A stretch of DNA of 64,000 nucleotides from Pyrinomonadaceae bacterium. Its GTDB lineage: Bacteria; Acidobacteriota; Blastocatellia; Pyrinomonadales; Pyrinomonadaceae. Within the stretch, counting starts at the first letter, position 1, and each line of letters begins with the position of its first letter. Positions 17,745 to 27,398 of the stretch are shown here, piece by piece. Under the pieces are notes generated by a model. It was given only the letters and a program-made list of their open reading frames with translations, searched no databases and was not told the DNA's origin. The stretch covers positions 62,001 to 126,000 of the forward strand of contig JAVEDP010000004.1 of assembly GCA_030841085.1 (NCBI GenBank). Direction: 5' to 3'. A program made the translations under genes and the position numbers.

Positions 17745-18377
17745 GTGAAAGTTGTGCTCGGACTTAAAGCTCATTCCGGTTGGGCGGCGCTGGTTGTAAT
17801 TGGCGCGGCTGGCAGTGAGTTTCAGGTCGTCGCTCGGCGCCGCATCGAGCTCGTTGACAGTGATTCGGCCTGGGCCAAGCAGCCTTATCACGCAGCCGAA
17901 GGCTTGGATCGGCACGATGCTCAAAAGTTGGTAAAACGAGGAACTGAGGGCGCTTACAGAAACGCTGAGCAAGAGATGCACGCTACAATCAAATCCTTAA
18001 GAGAGCAGCAGCATGAAATTGTCGCGTGCGTGGTCCTTGTTCCCAATCCCATGCCGGCTTGGAGCGTCGAGGAGATCCTGGCTGTGCACTTTCGTATGCA
18101 TCAAGCGGAGGGCGTGATGTTCCCGGATGCGCTAGCCAGGGCTGCCGATAGCTGCGGGCTGAACCTCCTCACGATCCCGGAAAAGCGGTTGAGCGAACAC
18201 GCGGAAAGAGTATTGGCAACTTCTTGTAACGACTTAACGAACCAGGTCATGAGGTTGGGAAAAACTGTTGGCCCACCCTGGGGCAAGGATCAGAAGAATG
18301 CGGCGCTAGCGGCGTTGGTAGGATTGAAAATCACGTCGAACTCTAGACTCGCCCAGCCGCGAACGAGGCCCGATTGA
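17745..18377 (+). CDS. Conserved-looking hypothetical protein
   Basis: 210 residues, GTG start (17745) preceded by GGATAAAGGCTGA. No signal peptide or membrane segment. The opening VVLGLKAHSGWAALVVIGA looks like the first strand-turn-strand of an actin-like or RNase H-like fold, and VVLVPNPMPAWSVEEILAVH HRMH-like text follows; this is fold impression only. I do not recognise a function. It lies alone between metG and a second hypothetical gene. Confidence 0.65.
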   Translation: MKVVLGLKAHSGWAALVVIGAAGSEFQVVARRRIELVDSDSAWAKQPYHAAEGLDRHDAQKLVKRGTEGAYRNAEQEMHATIKSLREQQHEIVACVVLVPNPMPAWSVEEILAVHFRMHQAEGVMFPDALARAADSCGLNLLTIPEKRLSEHAERVLATSCNDLTNQVMRLGKTVGPPWGKDQKNAALAALVGLKITSNSRLAQPRTRPD

Positions 18378-18482
18378 TCGCCGCCGTTGAGCACGAAAGA
18401 TGCTTTTCGGTTAGGATTATTTTGAACGCAAACAAACTCAACTGGAATCATCACTTACTCAAAACCCTCAAGGAGAAACATC

Positions 18483-18902
18483 ATGGACAAAATCGCAAAC
18501 ATAGTCGACACACTTCGCTATCGTGGCAGCGTCGATTCATCGGACTTCAACGATCTGCCGGCTGTTCAGGCGAGCGCGGCGCCGGCCGTTGAAAACTGGC
18601 AAATGAATTTTGAAGGAGGCACGCTCAGCGGATCGTGCCAAATCAATTCTGATCTGCCAATCCTGGGCGCCGGATTGATCGCCTACTCAGAAGACGGTGT
18701 CAAAATGTACTTTGGGACTTATTGCTCGATGTCCGATGCCAAAAACCAAACCACCGACACCGTCGCGTTTCCGACCGCGAGTACGGCGCTTTTCAACCCA
18801 GATGCCGACGGGCGGACTATCATGTCGATAGTCTATGGGGAGTTGATCGGCGCCGACGGAAAGGCAACGCCTTTTAGTCAGCAACAGAAGTTCACTGTCT
18901 GA
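18483..18902 (+). CDS. Small hypothetical protein
   Basis: 139 residues with a strong ribosome site (AAGGAGAAACATC before ATG). No signal peptide. The sequence is rich in Ser, Asp, Ala and beta-prone residues (NWQMNFEGGTLSGSCQINSD; DGVKMYFGTYCSMSD) with two Cys about 65 residues apart. The good ribosome site and the uniform composition support a real gene. No family recognised. Confidence 0.65.
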   Translation: MDKIANIVDTLRYRGSVDSSDFNDLPAVQASAAPAVENWQMNFEGGTLSGSCQINSDLPILGAGLIAYSEDGVKMYFGTYCSMSDAKNQTTDTVAFPTASTALFNPDADGRTIMSIVYGELIGADGKATPFSQQQKFTV

Positions 18903-18916
18903 AGAAGTGGGATTCT

Positions 18917-18999
18917 ATCCACAGATTACACAGATTTCACAGATTTTGTAAAAGCATTTTTCCGTCTGTCTAATCGGTGTAATCTGCGTAATCTGCGGA
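18917..18999. repeat. CACAGATTACACAGATT inverted repeat
   Basis: ATCCACAGATTACACAGATT, then a spacer, then GTGTAATCTGCGTAATCTGC in inverse orientation. An AT-rich imperfect hairpin between the hypothetical gene and tatD. The pattern is common as a dispersed intergenic repeat in soil bacteria. Confidence 0.8.
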
Positions 19000-19027
19000 T
19001 TTAGTCTTAAAGTAACTTGCCTATCTA

Positions 19028-19825
19028 ATGTTCGTTGATTCGCATGCACACATCGATGGGCCGGAGTTCGACGCGGATCGTGACGAGGTCATCCAGCGTG
19101 CGCGCGACGCCTGGGTTGATCTGATTCTCAATATCGGTACCGGCGATCCTCACAGCGGTGCACTCGAGCGAACGGTTGATCTGGCATCGCGCAACGAGAA
19201 TATTTACGCGGCTCTTGGCACGCATCCTCACGATGCGCGTTTGTACGACGATGCGGCTGAAGACAAAATCAGAAAACTCATAAACGATCATTCACGTGTC
19301 ATCGCCTGGGGCGAGATCGGCCTCGACTTTCATTACGACAACTCGCCACGCGAAGTGCAAGTGCAGGTTTTCCGCCGTCAATTAAAATCCGCGCGCGAAC
19401 TAAACGTTCCGGTAATCATTCATACTCGCGAGGCGGAAGCCGAAACGATTGAAGCGCTGCGAACAGAATGGTCCGGCTCGGGATTGCCGGGCGTCATGCA
19501 TTGCTTCAGCGGCAGTCAGTCGCTGGCGGAGCAGGCAATCGACCTGGGAATGCTGATTTCCTTTTCCGGAATTCTTACTTTCAAAAAAGCGGATGACTTG
19601 CGCGCCATTGCACGTCGTGTCCCGCTGGATCGGTTGCTCATCGAAACTGATTGTCCTTACCTGACGCCCGTGCCTTATCGTGGAAAGAGAAACGAACCCG
19701 CCTATGTGGTTGAAGTTGCGCGGTGTCTCGCTGAGTTGCGCGAAATGAGTATTGAAGAAGTTGGACAACTTACCAGCGCAAATTTCGCGCGCGTGTTCGG
19801 GTTGTCAGAGCCATTTGTCCGATAA
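19028..19825 (+). CDS. tatD: TatD family metal-dependent DNase
   Basis: 265 residues, TIM-barrel metallohydrolase of the TatD/YcfH group, 3'-5' exonuclease activity known for the family. Metal ligands: FVDSHAHIDGPEFD at the N-terminus, GEIGLDFHYD, VIIHTREAEAET, MHCFSGSQ and LIETDCPYLTPVPYRG. Full length. It follows the CACAGATT repeat and is monocistronic. Confidence 0.95.
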   Translation: MFVDSHAHIDGPEFDADRDEVIQRARDAWVDLILNIGTGDPHSGALERTVDLASRNENIYAALGTHPHDARLYDDAAEDKIRKLINDHSRVIAWGEIGLDFHYDNSPREVQVQVFRRQLKSARELNVPVIIHTREAEAETIEALRTEWSGSGLPGVMHCFSGSQSLAEQAIDLGMLISFSGILTFKKADDLRAIARRVPLDRLLIETDCPYLTPVPYRGKRNEPAYVVEVARCLAELREMSIEEVGQLTSANFARVFGLSEPFVR

Positions 19826-20339
19826 ACTTTATTTTGTCGCCCCGATACGACAAGCTGAAGGAAGCTCTGAACAAGTACATGAAAAACTTTGCCCTGAGCC
19901 CGCGAAGCGCGGCGATAGCATAGAGCCTGGGGTGAAGCGAAGCGCAACCCCAGGATCGCTCAGGGGAAAAAGTAAGAGCCCACGAAGTGGCCGACAGCCC
20001 TTTGCGAAAGGTAAATTGCCAGGGTTTGCTCTATCGCACGCTTCGCGCGCTTGGGATTTGTAACGATCGTCGTCCTGGGGTTCCGCTCCGCTCAACCCCA
20101 GGGCGGGGTCCCCGGCCGAGCATCTCGGCTGGGGTGCTAGACTTTATGCTTCCACCCGCTACGCGGGTTTTGGAAATGCCTAGCCGCATTGACTTGATCA
20201 GAGCTTCCTGAAGCTTATCGGACATCACGCTGAACCCGGCACCAGCTCTAGCGACAACTTTCACATGCTCGGCTTTTGATGTTATTCTCAAACGCCCAAC
20301 AATCCATTTGATCGACGTTATTGAGCACCTAAAACCGCA
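19826..20339. other. 514-base intergenic stretch with CCTGGGG inverted repeats
   Basis: No gene supported. GCCTGGGGTGAAGCGAAGCG followed by CAACCCCAGG (about 19925-19953) and CCTGGGGTTCCGCTCCGCTC followed by AACCCCAGGG (about 20074-20103) are two self-complementary copies of one element about 120 bases apart. A GCGAAGCGC-rich stretch lies between. The ORF-track proteins here are shadows of this repeat. Confidence 0.6.
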
Positions 20340-20837
20340 ATGGCCCAGCAAAATTCTTTCGACATCGTCTCGGAGGTGGATCGCGCCGAGGTAACCAACG
20401 CCATCCAACAAACCATTAAAGAGGTTCGCCAGCGCTTTGATTTCAAAGGCAGCACCGCGACCGTTGTCCTGGAAAAGGACGAGTTGATACTTAGCGCCGA
20501 AGACGAAACCAAGTTGCGGAATATGAACGACATTCTGCAGCAGAAGCTGGTGCGACGCAGTGTGCCGCTCAAGGCGTTGAGTTACGGGACGGCCGATCCG
20601 GCGGCGGGCGGCAGTGTCAGGCAACGAGTGCAGATTCAACAGGGCATCCCGCAGGAGAAAGCCAAGGAAGTTGTAAAGTTCATTAAAGATTCGAAGGCGA
20701 AAGTGCAAGCATCAATTCAAGGTGACGTGGTCCGCGTTTCCGGTAAGGATCGCGACACACTTCAGGACATTATCGCCAAACTCAAAGCAAAAGATTTTGG
20801 CATTGACATGCAGTTTTCGAACTACCGCACAAACTGA
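20340..20837 (+). CDS. yajQ: YajQ family nucleotide-binding protein
   Basis: 165 residues with the whole family pattern: SFDIVSEVDRAEVTNAIQQT, RFDFKGSTATVVLEKDELIL, and the closing LKAKDFGIDMQFSNYR. YajQ proteins bind nucleotides, cyclic-di-GMP in some species, and form a double ferredoxin-like fold. 22 bases ahead of the prenyl synthase gene. Confidence 0.95.
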   Translation: MAQQNSFDIVSEVDRAEVTNAIQQTIKEVRQRFDFKGSTATVVLEKDELILSAEDETKLRNMNDILQQKLVRRSVPLKALSYGTADPAAGGSVRQRVQIQQGIPQEKAKEVVKFIKDSKAKVQASIQGDVVRVSGKDRDTLQDIIAKLKAKDFGIDMQFSNYRTN

Positions 20838-20859
20838 TCCTGGTTTCTAGTTAATACGA

Positions 20860-21879
20860 ATGCACGCAACTGAACAAAGCGCAGTTCTTGAAGAGGCAAG
20901 GCTTTCTGCCAAGCGAATCTTCAGTCTCATCGAAGCCGATCTGGCTCAGGTTGAGGCGGAGTTTGAGGAGCAGGCTCGTTCCAACGTTCAGGTTATCGCG
21001 TATTTGGTTGATTACCTGCGCGAGTCGGGCGGCAAACGCGTCAGGCCGGCGCTTACGATTCTTTCGAACTACGCTGTCGGTGGCGATGGCTCGAGTTACA
21101 ACTCAATTCGCATGGCGACGGTGATGGAGTTTCTGCATACGGCCACCCTGGTCCATGACGACATCATCGACAAAGCCGACACGCGCCGTAATCGTCCAAG
21201 CGTTAACGCGCTTTACGGCAACGAAACTGCGGTGCTGATGGGCGACTGGCTTTACATGTCTGCTTTTGAAACCAGCCTCGCCGAGCGATCGTTGCCGATT
21301 CTCAACATTCTGACGCGCGTCACGCGCAAGATGACTGAAGGCGAGTTGCTGCAGCTGACTACTTTGAATCGCACCGATGTTTCCGAGCAACACTACCTCG
21401 ACATCATTCAACGCAAGACCGCGTATCTCTTCAGCGCCTGTTGCGAAGTCGGTGGCATACTCGGCAATGCCGGCGAACAGGCACAGAAGGCGCTGGCCGA
21501 TTATGGTTTCAATCTGGGGATGGCATTCCAGTTAACGGATGACTTGTTGGACTTCACCTCGAGCGATGACACGCTGGGGAAGGGAGTCGGCGTCGACCTG
21601 TTGGGCGGCAAGGTTACCCTGCCGTTGATCTACTTGATGGCGGCCGATTCTTCGGCGCGCGCTTTAGTCGATACGGTTATGACTGACGGAAACTATAAGC
21701 AGGTTGAGCGGCCGCGATTGTTGGCGGCGCTGGAGCGGGCGGGCGCGCTCGAACGCGCCAGAAGTCGCGCGGATGAATACGCCGAAGCGGCAGGACGCGC
21801 GATTGGAAATCTGCCCGCTTCTGAATATTCCCAGGCCCTGGAGTCAATTCCTACCTTTGTTCTCGACCGCGACCGCTAG
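20860..21879 (+). CDS. Polyprenyl diphosphate synthase (trans, long chain)
   Basis: 339 residues, IspB/HepT/FPP synthase fold. First Asp-rich motif LVHDDIIDKADTRRNRPSVN and second motif QLTDDLLDFTSSDD; GGKRVRPALT binds the isopentenyl diphosphate. It elongates allylic diphosphates for quinone side chains or undecaprenyl-like carriers; chain length cannot be read with certainty. Probably co-transcribed with yajQ. Confidence 0.93.
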   Translation: MHATEQSAVLEEARLSAKRIFSLIEADLAQVEAEFEEQARSNVQVIAYLVDYLRESGGKRVRPALTILSNYAVGGDGSSYNSIRMATVMEFLHTATLVHDDIIDKADTRRNRPSVNALYGNETAVLMGDWLYMSAFETSLAERSLPILNILTRVTRKMTEGELLQLTTLNRTDVSEQHYLDIIQRKTAYLFSACCEVGGILGNAGEQAQKALADYGFNLGMAFQLTDDLLDFTSSDDTLGKGVGVDLLGGKVTLPLIYLMAADSSARALVDTVMTDGNYKQVERPRLLAALERAGALERARSRADEYAEAAGRAIGNLPASEYSQALESIPTFVLDRDR

Positions 21880-21884
21880 GCGTA

Positions 21885-22072
21885 TTTGGAGTGCGGCGGC
21901 TTGACGCCGCTTTGTAGCACGCCGCTTTTTTGGTAACCCTGGTTATTCATACAAGAAAACACGCGACGTTTGCGCGTCAACTTCGCCGTCAAGCCGCCGA
22001 CGTCAAAAGCGGCGTCGAGCCGCCGCAATCCAGATAGGAAAAGCGGCGTCAAGCCGCCGCAGTCTAAATAAT
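21885..22072. repeat. Cluster of GCGGCTTGACGCCGC elements
   Basis: At least four copies of GGCGGCTTGACGCCGC or its inverse GCGGCGTCAAGCCGCC (near 21887, 21988, 22005 and 22044). Two more units of the same family are found inside the coding sequence of the VWA gene at 38637-38687. Confidence 0.85.
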
Positions 22073-22110
22073 ATTTGTGCAAAGCGGTAAATCCCTTTAA
22101 GATTTGCGCG

Positions 22111-22695
22111 ATGAACGATCGGCCCAACGAAAATCTGCTTTCCCGGCTCGAACAAAGCCTGCGCCAGTCGCGGGCCGCGCGTATGCACCTGGCCGCACGG
22201 CTCAGAGAATTAGAAGTTGAGGCCGATGCGGTGCGTGCAGAGTTAGCGGAAATGGATACGCTCGCCAGCCAGAGTGAAGCTGCCATCTATCGGCTGTTAT
22301 CGTCGGTGCTGGCTTCAGGTAACATGTCCGTTGGCTTGCCGTCGGATGCTGAGTTGGAAGCAGCAATGCGCCAGTCGCCGGCGCCTGCGCGCATGCCGTT
22401 GGCGCATGAAGTTACTCGTCAGGCGATACCTTCGTTGCGGCCAAACACGGAAGCGATTAGCGATCGTTTTGCGGACCGCACTATTCCCCAGGCCGTGACG
22501 CTGTTGCTTCGAGAAGAAGGCGGCGCTCTGCACGTGAATGAAGTTTACAACCGGCTGCTGGAGGGTGGCTTTCGCTTCACCGGTCAGAATCCCACTATCA
22601 GCATCGCCGTCTCGCTCAATCGCAATACGCGATTCCGCAAAGTCGCGCCGGGCACTTTCGACCTCATGATCCGGGACGCGTCGAAGGCGTCATAA
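22111..22695 (+). CDS. Coiled-coil plus winged-helix (HARE-HTH-like) protein
   Basis: About 194 residues from ATG 22111 (the ORF-track start at 22075 precedes a less plausible KAVNPF leader). The N-terminal ~65 residues form a charged coiled coil (RLEQSLRQSRAARMHLAARL). The C-terminal ~75 residues, ITLLLREEGGALHVNEVYNR-like text then FTGQNPTISIAVSLNR and FRKVAPGTFDL, match the HARE-HTH type winged helix associated with DNA-binding and restriction systems. Role unknown; no methylase or nuclease adjoins. Confidence 0.65.
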   Translation: MNDRPNENLLSRLEQSLRQSRAARMHLAARLRELEVEADAVRAELAEMDTLASQSEAAIYRLLSSVLASGNMSVGLPSDAELEAAMRQSPAPARMPLAHEVTRQAIPSLRPNTEAISDRFADRTIPQAVTLLLREEGGALHVNEVYNRLLEGGFRFTGQNPTISIAVSLNRNTRFRKVAPGTFDLMIRDASKAS

Positions 22696-22727
22696 CGACT
22701 GATTCCAACCAGCCAAAGCCGGAAGAT

Positions 22728-22868
22728 TTACCATTCATCATTTCCCATTTCTCATTTGTCATTTGGAGACGTTCCTAACTTGTCGTTTGAGCGTAACGCT
22801 CCAGTCTGTTTGAGCTTCGGCGTTATCTCAAATGAAAAATGAGAACTGTCAAATGATGAATGGTAAAT
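22728..22868. repeat. ATTTACCATTCATC-type inverted pair
   Basis: ATTTACCATTCATCATTTCC with CATTTCTCATTTGTCATTT at 22728-22763, and GAAAAATGAGAACTGTCAAA with TGATGAATGGTAAATC at 22833-22868, facing each other. Same family as 14787/15361. Confidence 0.85.
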
Positions 22869-22947
22869 CTTCTGCTCCGGGCCAGTTGGTCGGACTACCA
22901 GCTCGCGCGAGATTGGCGTTCCCCTAGCGCGCGAATACAATGCCTCC

Positions 22948-23928
22948 ATGCGTGCAATGATTCTTTCCGCCGGCTACGGCACACGACTGTGGCCGCTGAC
23001 GGAAGATCGTACCAAGCCTGCCATCCCAATTCTTGGGAAACCACTCGTCGGTTACGTCGCTGAATATCTCGCTGGTTACGGTTGCGACGAGATAGTCGTC
23101 AATCTTCATCACCGGCCTGAGTCGGTACGCCGCGCGCTGGGTGACGGCGGCACGTTTGGCGTGCGCTTGCATTACGTCGAAGAACCCGAAATCCTCGGCA
23201 CGAGCGGGGGGATTCAAAACGCGCGCGCGCTGCTCGATGACGGAACTTTCATCGTCGTCAATGGAAAGATAATCACTGACATCGACTTGAACGCCGCCCT
23301 GGAAACGCATCGGCGCGCGCGAGCGATTGCAACGCTGGTCGTTTTGCCTAATCCTTCCTGCGCACGTTTTTCGATCGTGAAAGCAAGCAATGGAATGTTG
23401 CTGGGCTTTGGCGGCATGCCGAGCAAGGACGATTTCGTAGGCAATGATCCGCCACTTATGTTCACCGGTATTCAGATACTCGAGCCGGCAATTTTTGACT
23501 ACATTCCGCGCGGCGTGTTTTCCCATTCAACTACAGATGTTTATCCCCAGGCTGTCGCAGCCGGCGAACAGGTTGCCGTTCATGTCGCCGAAGGAAACTG
23601 GTACGAGCTGTCCACGATCGAACGGTACTTGGATATTAGTTTGCAGTTAATGTCGCGGACCGGCGTTGACGTGACCATGGGCGCAGGCTGCAATATCTCA
23701 AAGTCCGCCGCAGTTAAAGAAGCAATACTTTGGGATAACGTAATCGTAGAAGATGGCGCCCGCGTCAGTCGCGCGATTCTCGCGGACAATGTTCGCGTCC
23801 CCGCCGGCGCGGTCATCACAAATGCTGCGGTTGTTCACGCTTCACTGGTCGCAGGTAAAGATCCACCCGCGAAGGCTCTGAAAGGCGAGTTTCGTGACGA
23901 CAATTTTGTTGTGTCTTTGGCTGAGTGA
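22948..23928 (+). CDS. Sugar-1-phosphate nucleotidyltransferase with C-terminal left-handed beta-helix
   Basis: 326 residues. N-terminal Rossmann-type domain with the nucleotide signature MILSAGYGTRLWPLTEDRTKPAIPI, then GTSGGIQNA and VVNGKIITDID; the C-terminus has hexapeptide-like turns (CNISKSAAVKEAILWDNVIV). This is the mannose-1-P guanylyl/glucose-1-P uridylyl family. The neighbour 90 bases downstream is an AmgK-like kinase, and MurU-AmgK pairs convert recycled MurNAc to UDP-MurNAc, so a MurU role is inferred. A guanylyltransferase for surface polysaccharide is the alternative. Opens an AmgK-containing plus-strand group. Confidence 0.85.
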   Translation: MRAMILSAGYGTRLWPLTEDRTKPAIPILGKPLVGYVAEYLAGYGCDEIVVNLHHRPESVRRALGDGGTFGVRLHYVEEPEILGTSGGIQNARALLDDGTFIVVNGKIITDIDLNAALETHRRARAIATLVVLPNPSCARFSIVKASNGMLLGFGGMPSKDDFVGNDPPLMFTGIQILEPAIFDYIPRGVFSHSTTDVYPQAVAAGEQVAVHVAEGNWYELSTIERYLDISLQLMSRTGVDVTMGAGCNISKSAAVKEAILWDNVIVEDGARVSRAILADNVRVPAGAVITNAAVVHASLVAGKDPPAKALKGEFRDDNFVVSLAE

Positions 23929-23956
23929 TACAATCGCGCGAAATTCTGAAACAAAA

Positions 23957-23982
23957 TGGCGGGACTGAGGCTGGTCCCGCCA
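23957..23982 (+). terminator. GC-rich hairpin after the nucleotidyltransferase
   Basis: TGGCGGGAC-TGAGGCTG-GTCCCGCCA, a perfect 9-bp stem, followed by AACGTTTAATT. The T run is short, so termination may be weak or the stem may stabilise the 3' end; it sits between two genes of the same strand. Confidence 0.5.
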
Positions 23983-24018
23983 ACGTTTAATTGACCGAAC
24001 GGCCTTGCGTTTCCCGGA

Positions 24019-25086
24019 ATGAGTTCAGCAAAACAGGTTACTGTGAACGCTTTTGAAGTTTCCCCGTCTGAGCGCCTGGTGCGTTTTCTGGAAGGGCAAG
24101 CTGCCGCCGGCAAATCGGTCGTGCCGCTGACTCCCGATGCCTCAACGCGCAGCTACTTTCGCCTGCCGTGGAAGAACGGCACCGCCGTCGCAGCCGTTTA
24201 TCCCGAGCCGTTCGATCCGGATCTTCATCCATACCTCGACGTTAGCCGGTTATTTCTTCAAAACCATATTCCCGTTCCGGAAATTTATTTCGTCGACGGA
24301 AAACAAGGCATCATCGTCCAGGAAGACCTTGGGGATCGACCCCTGTTTCGAGTTTATGACGAGGCGCCGGCCGACGAAATTGATGAGTACAAAGAACGCG
24401 CAGTTAATCTGATCGCACAAATTCAGAAAACGACGGCGAGCGCTTATGAGCAAAAGTCGATCGCCAGTCGACTTGCGTTCGATGAAGCAAAGCTTTCCTG
24501 GGAATTCGACTTTTTTCTTGAGCACTATTTCGGCAGCCTGCATCAGGAAACAATGCGTCACGCTGAAGCGGCTGAACTCAAGGCGGAGCTGAACGACATT
24601 TCGGCCGAACTCGCAGCGCGACCGCGCGTGCTTTGTCATCGCGACTTTCATGCGGCAAACCTGATGGTTGACAAGAGCGATCGCCTGCGCGTCATGGACC
24701 ACCAGGACGCGCGGATGGGACCGGTTACCTACGATCTTGTTTCGTTCCTGCTGGACCGTAGGGCGGAACCACCTTCGCTTGCCGAGTTGCGCGCGTATAG
24801 ATTGTTCCTTTTGGAAGAGCGGCGACTGCTGGGCCTGGACGCGCTCGATCCCGATGAATTCGCGCGCGAGTTTCGGCTTATGACGATCCAGCGCGGCTTG
24901 AAGGCTATCGGCACCTTCTCTTATCAAACGGCGGTGTGTGGTCGCGGCGAGACTTACGAAAGATTCATCCAGCCAACTTTCTTCATCGTGTTACAGGCGG
25001 CTGATTGGCTGGATAGATTCCCGGTCCTGCGGCGGGTCATAAGAGAGAGACTAAACACAAACGGATTAGGCGAATTGAAAAGCTAA
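24019..25086 (+). CDS. AmgK-like sugar kinase (aminoglycoside phosphotransferase fold)
   Basis: 355 residues. APH fold with catalytic [13 protein letters not shown] and the metal-binding [20 protein letters not shown]. The latter with TYDL is characteristic of AmgK (N-acetylmuramate/N-acetylglucosamine anomeric kinase) rather than antibiotic kinases. [12 protein letters not shown] at the N-terminus also fits AmgK. With the upstream nucleotidyltransferase it would complete the anabolic MurNAc recycling route. Ends one base before asnS. Confidence 0.82.
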   Translation: MSSAKQVTVNAFEVSPSERLVRFLEGQAAAGKSVVPLTPDASTRSYFRLPWKNGTAVAAVYPEPFDPDLHPYLDVSRLFLQNHIPVPEIYFVDGKQGIIVQEDLGDRPLFRVYDEAPADEIDEYKERAVNLIAQIQKTTASAYEQKSIASRLAFDEAKLSWEFDFFLEHYFGSLHQETMRHAEAAELKAELNDISAELAARPRVLCHRDFHAANLMVDKSDRLRVMDHQDARMGPVTYDLVSFLLDRRAEPPSLAELRAYRLFLLEERRLLGLDALDPDEFAREFRLMTIQRGLKAIGTFSYQTAVCGRGETYERFIQPTFFIVLQAADWLDRFPVLRRVIRERLNTNGLGELKS

Positions 25087-25087
25087 A

Positions 25088-26437
25088 ATGGTTACCGAAT
25101 CAACATCAATGGAAAAAGTCACCGCGGACCGCGTTTTTATCAATGAGCTTTCGCAGCACGTTGGACAGGAAGTTACTATCAAAGGTTGGCTGTACAACTT
25201 GCGTTCGAGCGGCAAGATTCTTTTTCCGCAATTGCGGGACGGCACGGGCGTGGTGCAGTGTGTGGCCGTGAAGGCTTCCGTGACGCCCGAAATATGGGAC
25301 GCGTTGAAAGGTCTGGGCCAGGAATCAGCGCTCGCAATTCGCGGGACGGTGCGGGCTGATTCGCGCGCGCCTGGCGGCTATGAGATTGATTTAATTGATG
25401 CGCAGATCTTTAGCGAAGTCCACGATTATCCAATCACGCCAAAGGAACACGGCACCGAGTTCCTGATGGACCATCGCCATCTTTGGCTGCGGTCGCGAAG
25501 ACAACATGCAATTCTGAAAGTGCGCCATACCGTAGTTAAAGCCGTTCGCGACTTTTTCGATAACGATGGCTTTACGCTTGCGGATGCGCCAATTTTTACG
25601 CCGGCGGCTTGCGAAGGCACGACCACACTTTTTGAAGTGGACTACTTTGACGGCGAAAAAGCTTACCTGACGCAGTCGGGCCAGCTTTACAACGAAGCAA
25701 CGGCGGCAGCGTTTGGCAAGGTTTATTGTTTCGGTCCGACATTTCGCGCGGAGAAATCCAAAACGCGTCGTCACCTGACTGAGTTCTGGATGGTTGAGCC
25801 TGAAATGGCTTACGCGACACTCGACGATGTGATGACGTTGGCCGAGAGAATGCTGGCATACATCGCTGGGCGCGTGTTGGTAGATCGCGTTGAAGAACTA
25901 AAAGTGCTTGAACGCGATACGGCTAAGCTTGAAGCGATTGTGCCGCCTTTTCCGCGTTTGCATTACGACGATGCCGTAAAGATGCTGCATGAAGGCCACG
26001 AAAAGGGTTTGCTTGAAACCCGTTTTGAATGGGGCGGCGATTTTGGCGCGCCCGACGAAACCTACATTTCCTCGCATTACGATAAACCGGTCATGGTCCA
26101 TCATTATCCAGCGGAAGTAAAAGCGTTCTACATGGCGCGCGATCCCGAACGCAACGACCTCGCGTTGGGTGTCGATGTATTGGCGCCGGAAGGTTATGGC
26201 GAAGTTATCGGCGGCGGTGAGCGCGCGACCTCGCTGGAGTTTCTAAAGGAACAGATCGCGTTGCATGAATTGCCGCAGGAAGCATTCGAGTGGTACCTCG
26301 ACCTGCGCCGTTACGGCAGTGTTCCGCACGCCGGATTTGGCATGGGCATCGAGCGTTGCACGGCCTGGATGTGCGGCATCGAGCACGTACGAGAAACGAT
26401 TCCGTTTCCGCGGATGCTTTATCGGTTGAGGCCTTAG
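25088..26437 (+). CDS. asnS: Asparaginyl-tRNA synthetase
   Basis: Class IIb synthetase. N-terminal OB-fold anticodon-binding domain ([21 protein letters not shown]), motif 2 as [20 protein letters not shown], motif 3 as [17 protein letters not shown]. The ending of [13 protein letters not shown] is typical of AsnRS, and WMVEPEMAY supports Asn over Asp. 449 residues. An in-frame Met at residue 8 is an alternative start. Confidence 0.95.
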   Translation: MVTESTSMEKVTADRVFINELSQHVGQEVTIKGWLYNLRSSGKILFPQLRDGTGVVQCVAVKASVTPEIWDALKGLGQESALAIRGTVRADSRAPGGYEIDLIDAQIFSEVHDYPITPKEHGTEFLMDHRHLWLRSRRQHAILKVRHTVVKAVRDFFDNDGFTLADAPIFTPAACEGTTTLFEVDYFDGEKAYLTQSGQLYNEATAAAFGKVYCFGPTFRAEKSKTRRHLTEFWMVEPEMAYATLDDVMTLAERMLAYIAGRVLVDRVEELKVLERDTAKLEAIVPPFPRLHYDDAVKMLHEGHEKGLLETRFEWGGDFGAPDETYISSHYDKPVMVHHYPAEVKAFYMARDPERNDLALGVDVLAPEGYGEVIGGGERATSLEFLKEQIALHELPQEAFEWYLDLRRYGSVPHAGFGMGIERCTAWMCGIEHVRETIPFPRMLYRLRP

Positions 26438-26447
26438 GCGCAATTGG

Positions 26448-26640
26448 TTTTCGCTCCAGAGGAGCGAGATGTTTATAGCCACACCGTCACCCCGTAGACC
26501 TTCGCTCCGTTAGGAGCGAGACTCGGCAAAGTAACCATTGCCTGAAGGAAAGCGTTGCGTTCCGCTGGAGCGCGGGAGTAAAGAAAGAGACCGCTGGCTA
26601 TAAACGTCTCGCCCCTCTGGGGCGAACATACAAGGTGTTT
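26448..26640. repeat. MITE-like element with TTTATAGCC terminal inverted repeats
   Basis: The left end CGCTCCAGAGGAGCGAGATG followed by TTTATAGCCA and the right end TGGCTATAAACGTCTCGCCC followed by CTCTGGGGCG are inverse complements over about 30 bases with a few mismatches, and the interior repeats CGCTCCGTTAGGAGCGAG. Roughly 190 bases, non-coding, filling the asnS-methyltransferase gap. Confidence 0.8.
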
Positions 26641-26717
26641 TAACTTCAACTTGAAATCCGCCAAGCTAAATACTTAGTAGCCGCGCCCTCTTGGCTGAAG
26701 GTCTTTAAGGAACCTCA

Positions 26718-27398
26718 ATGAGCGAACGCTTGCGTTTAGAATTCAACGAATGGGCCAAGGCCGGACGTGGTCCAAGCATGGAGCGCGGCCACCGTCCTGT
26801 CGGCGAACAGGCAATCCGGTTATTGGAAATTCCGGACGACGGTCGCGTGCTTGATGTCGGTTGTGGCAATGGTTGGGCGACGCGTTTGATGGCCGCGCAA
26901 GCTCCCCATGGTCGCGTCGTCGGCATCGATATTTCGGACGAGATGGTTGACCTCGCGCGCGAGTCTTCCGGGTCGTTCTCCAATGTGGAGTTTCGCGAGG
27001 CGAGCGCGGAAAAACTTTCCTTTGCCGAAGGCGAATTTACGCACGCGTTTTCGATGGAGTCGCTTTACTACTACGGCGACATCTTGCGAGCGTTGCAGGA
27101 GATTCACCGGGTTCTCAAAGCCGGCGGCCAGTTCGCCTGCGTCGTTGACCTTTACCAGGAAAACAGCCCCTCACATCAGTGGATTGCCGACTTAAAAGTT
27201 CCGGTACAACTGTTAAGCATTGCCGACTATCGTTCGCTATTTGAAGTGGCAGGATTTGTTAAGGTGCACGACCAACGGCTTTATGATCCTACGCCGGTGC
27301 CTGAAGACTATGCGGGCGGAAGTTTCAAAACTCGTGAAGACTTTCTTGAGTACCGGGCAGCGGGCTCACTGCTAGTTACCGGCGAGGTTGCCGCATGA
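26718..27398 (+). CDS. Class I SAM-dependent methyltransferase
   Basis: 226 residues. SAM-binding motif I VLDVGCGNGWATRLMA around residue 40, an acidic motif VVGIDISDEMVDLA, then FTHAFSMESLYYYGD and HRVLKAGGQFACVVD. The UbiE/MenG-like small-molecule methyltransferase group is the nearest match; substrate unknown. Its stop overlaps the next gene by 4 bases (ATGA). Confidence 0.88.
   Translation: MSERLRLEFNEWAKAGRGPSMERGHRPVGEQAIRLLEIPDDGRVLDVGCGNGWATRLMAAQAPHGRVVGIDISDEMVDLARESSGSFSNVEFREASAEKLSFAEGEFTHAFSMESLYYYGDILRALQEIHRVLKAGGQFACVVDLYQENSPSHQWIADLKVPVQLLSIADYRSLFEVAGFVKVHDQRLYDPTPVPEDYAGGSFKTREDFLEYRAAGSLLVTGEVAA

Noticed and set aside
20031-20708. 225-residue minus-strand ORF opposite yajQ
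   Set aside because: Shadow of a strongly recognised gene and of the CCTGGGG repeat.
24250-24927. 225-residue minus-strand ORF opposite the AmgK-like kinase
   Set aside because: Catalytic motifs lie on the plus strand; the antisense frame has no recognisable features.
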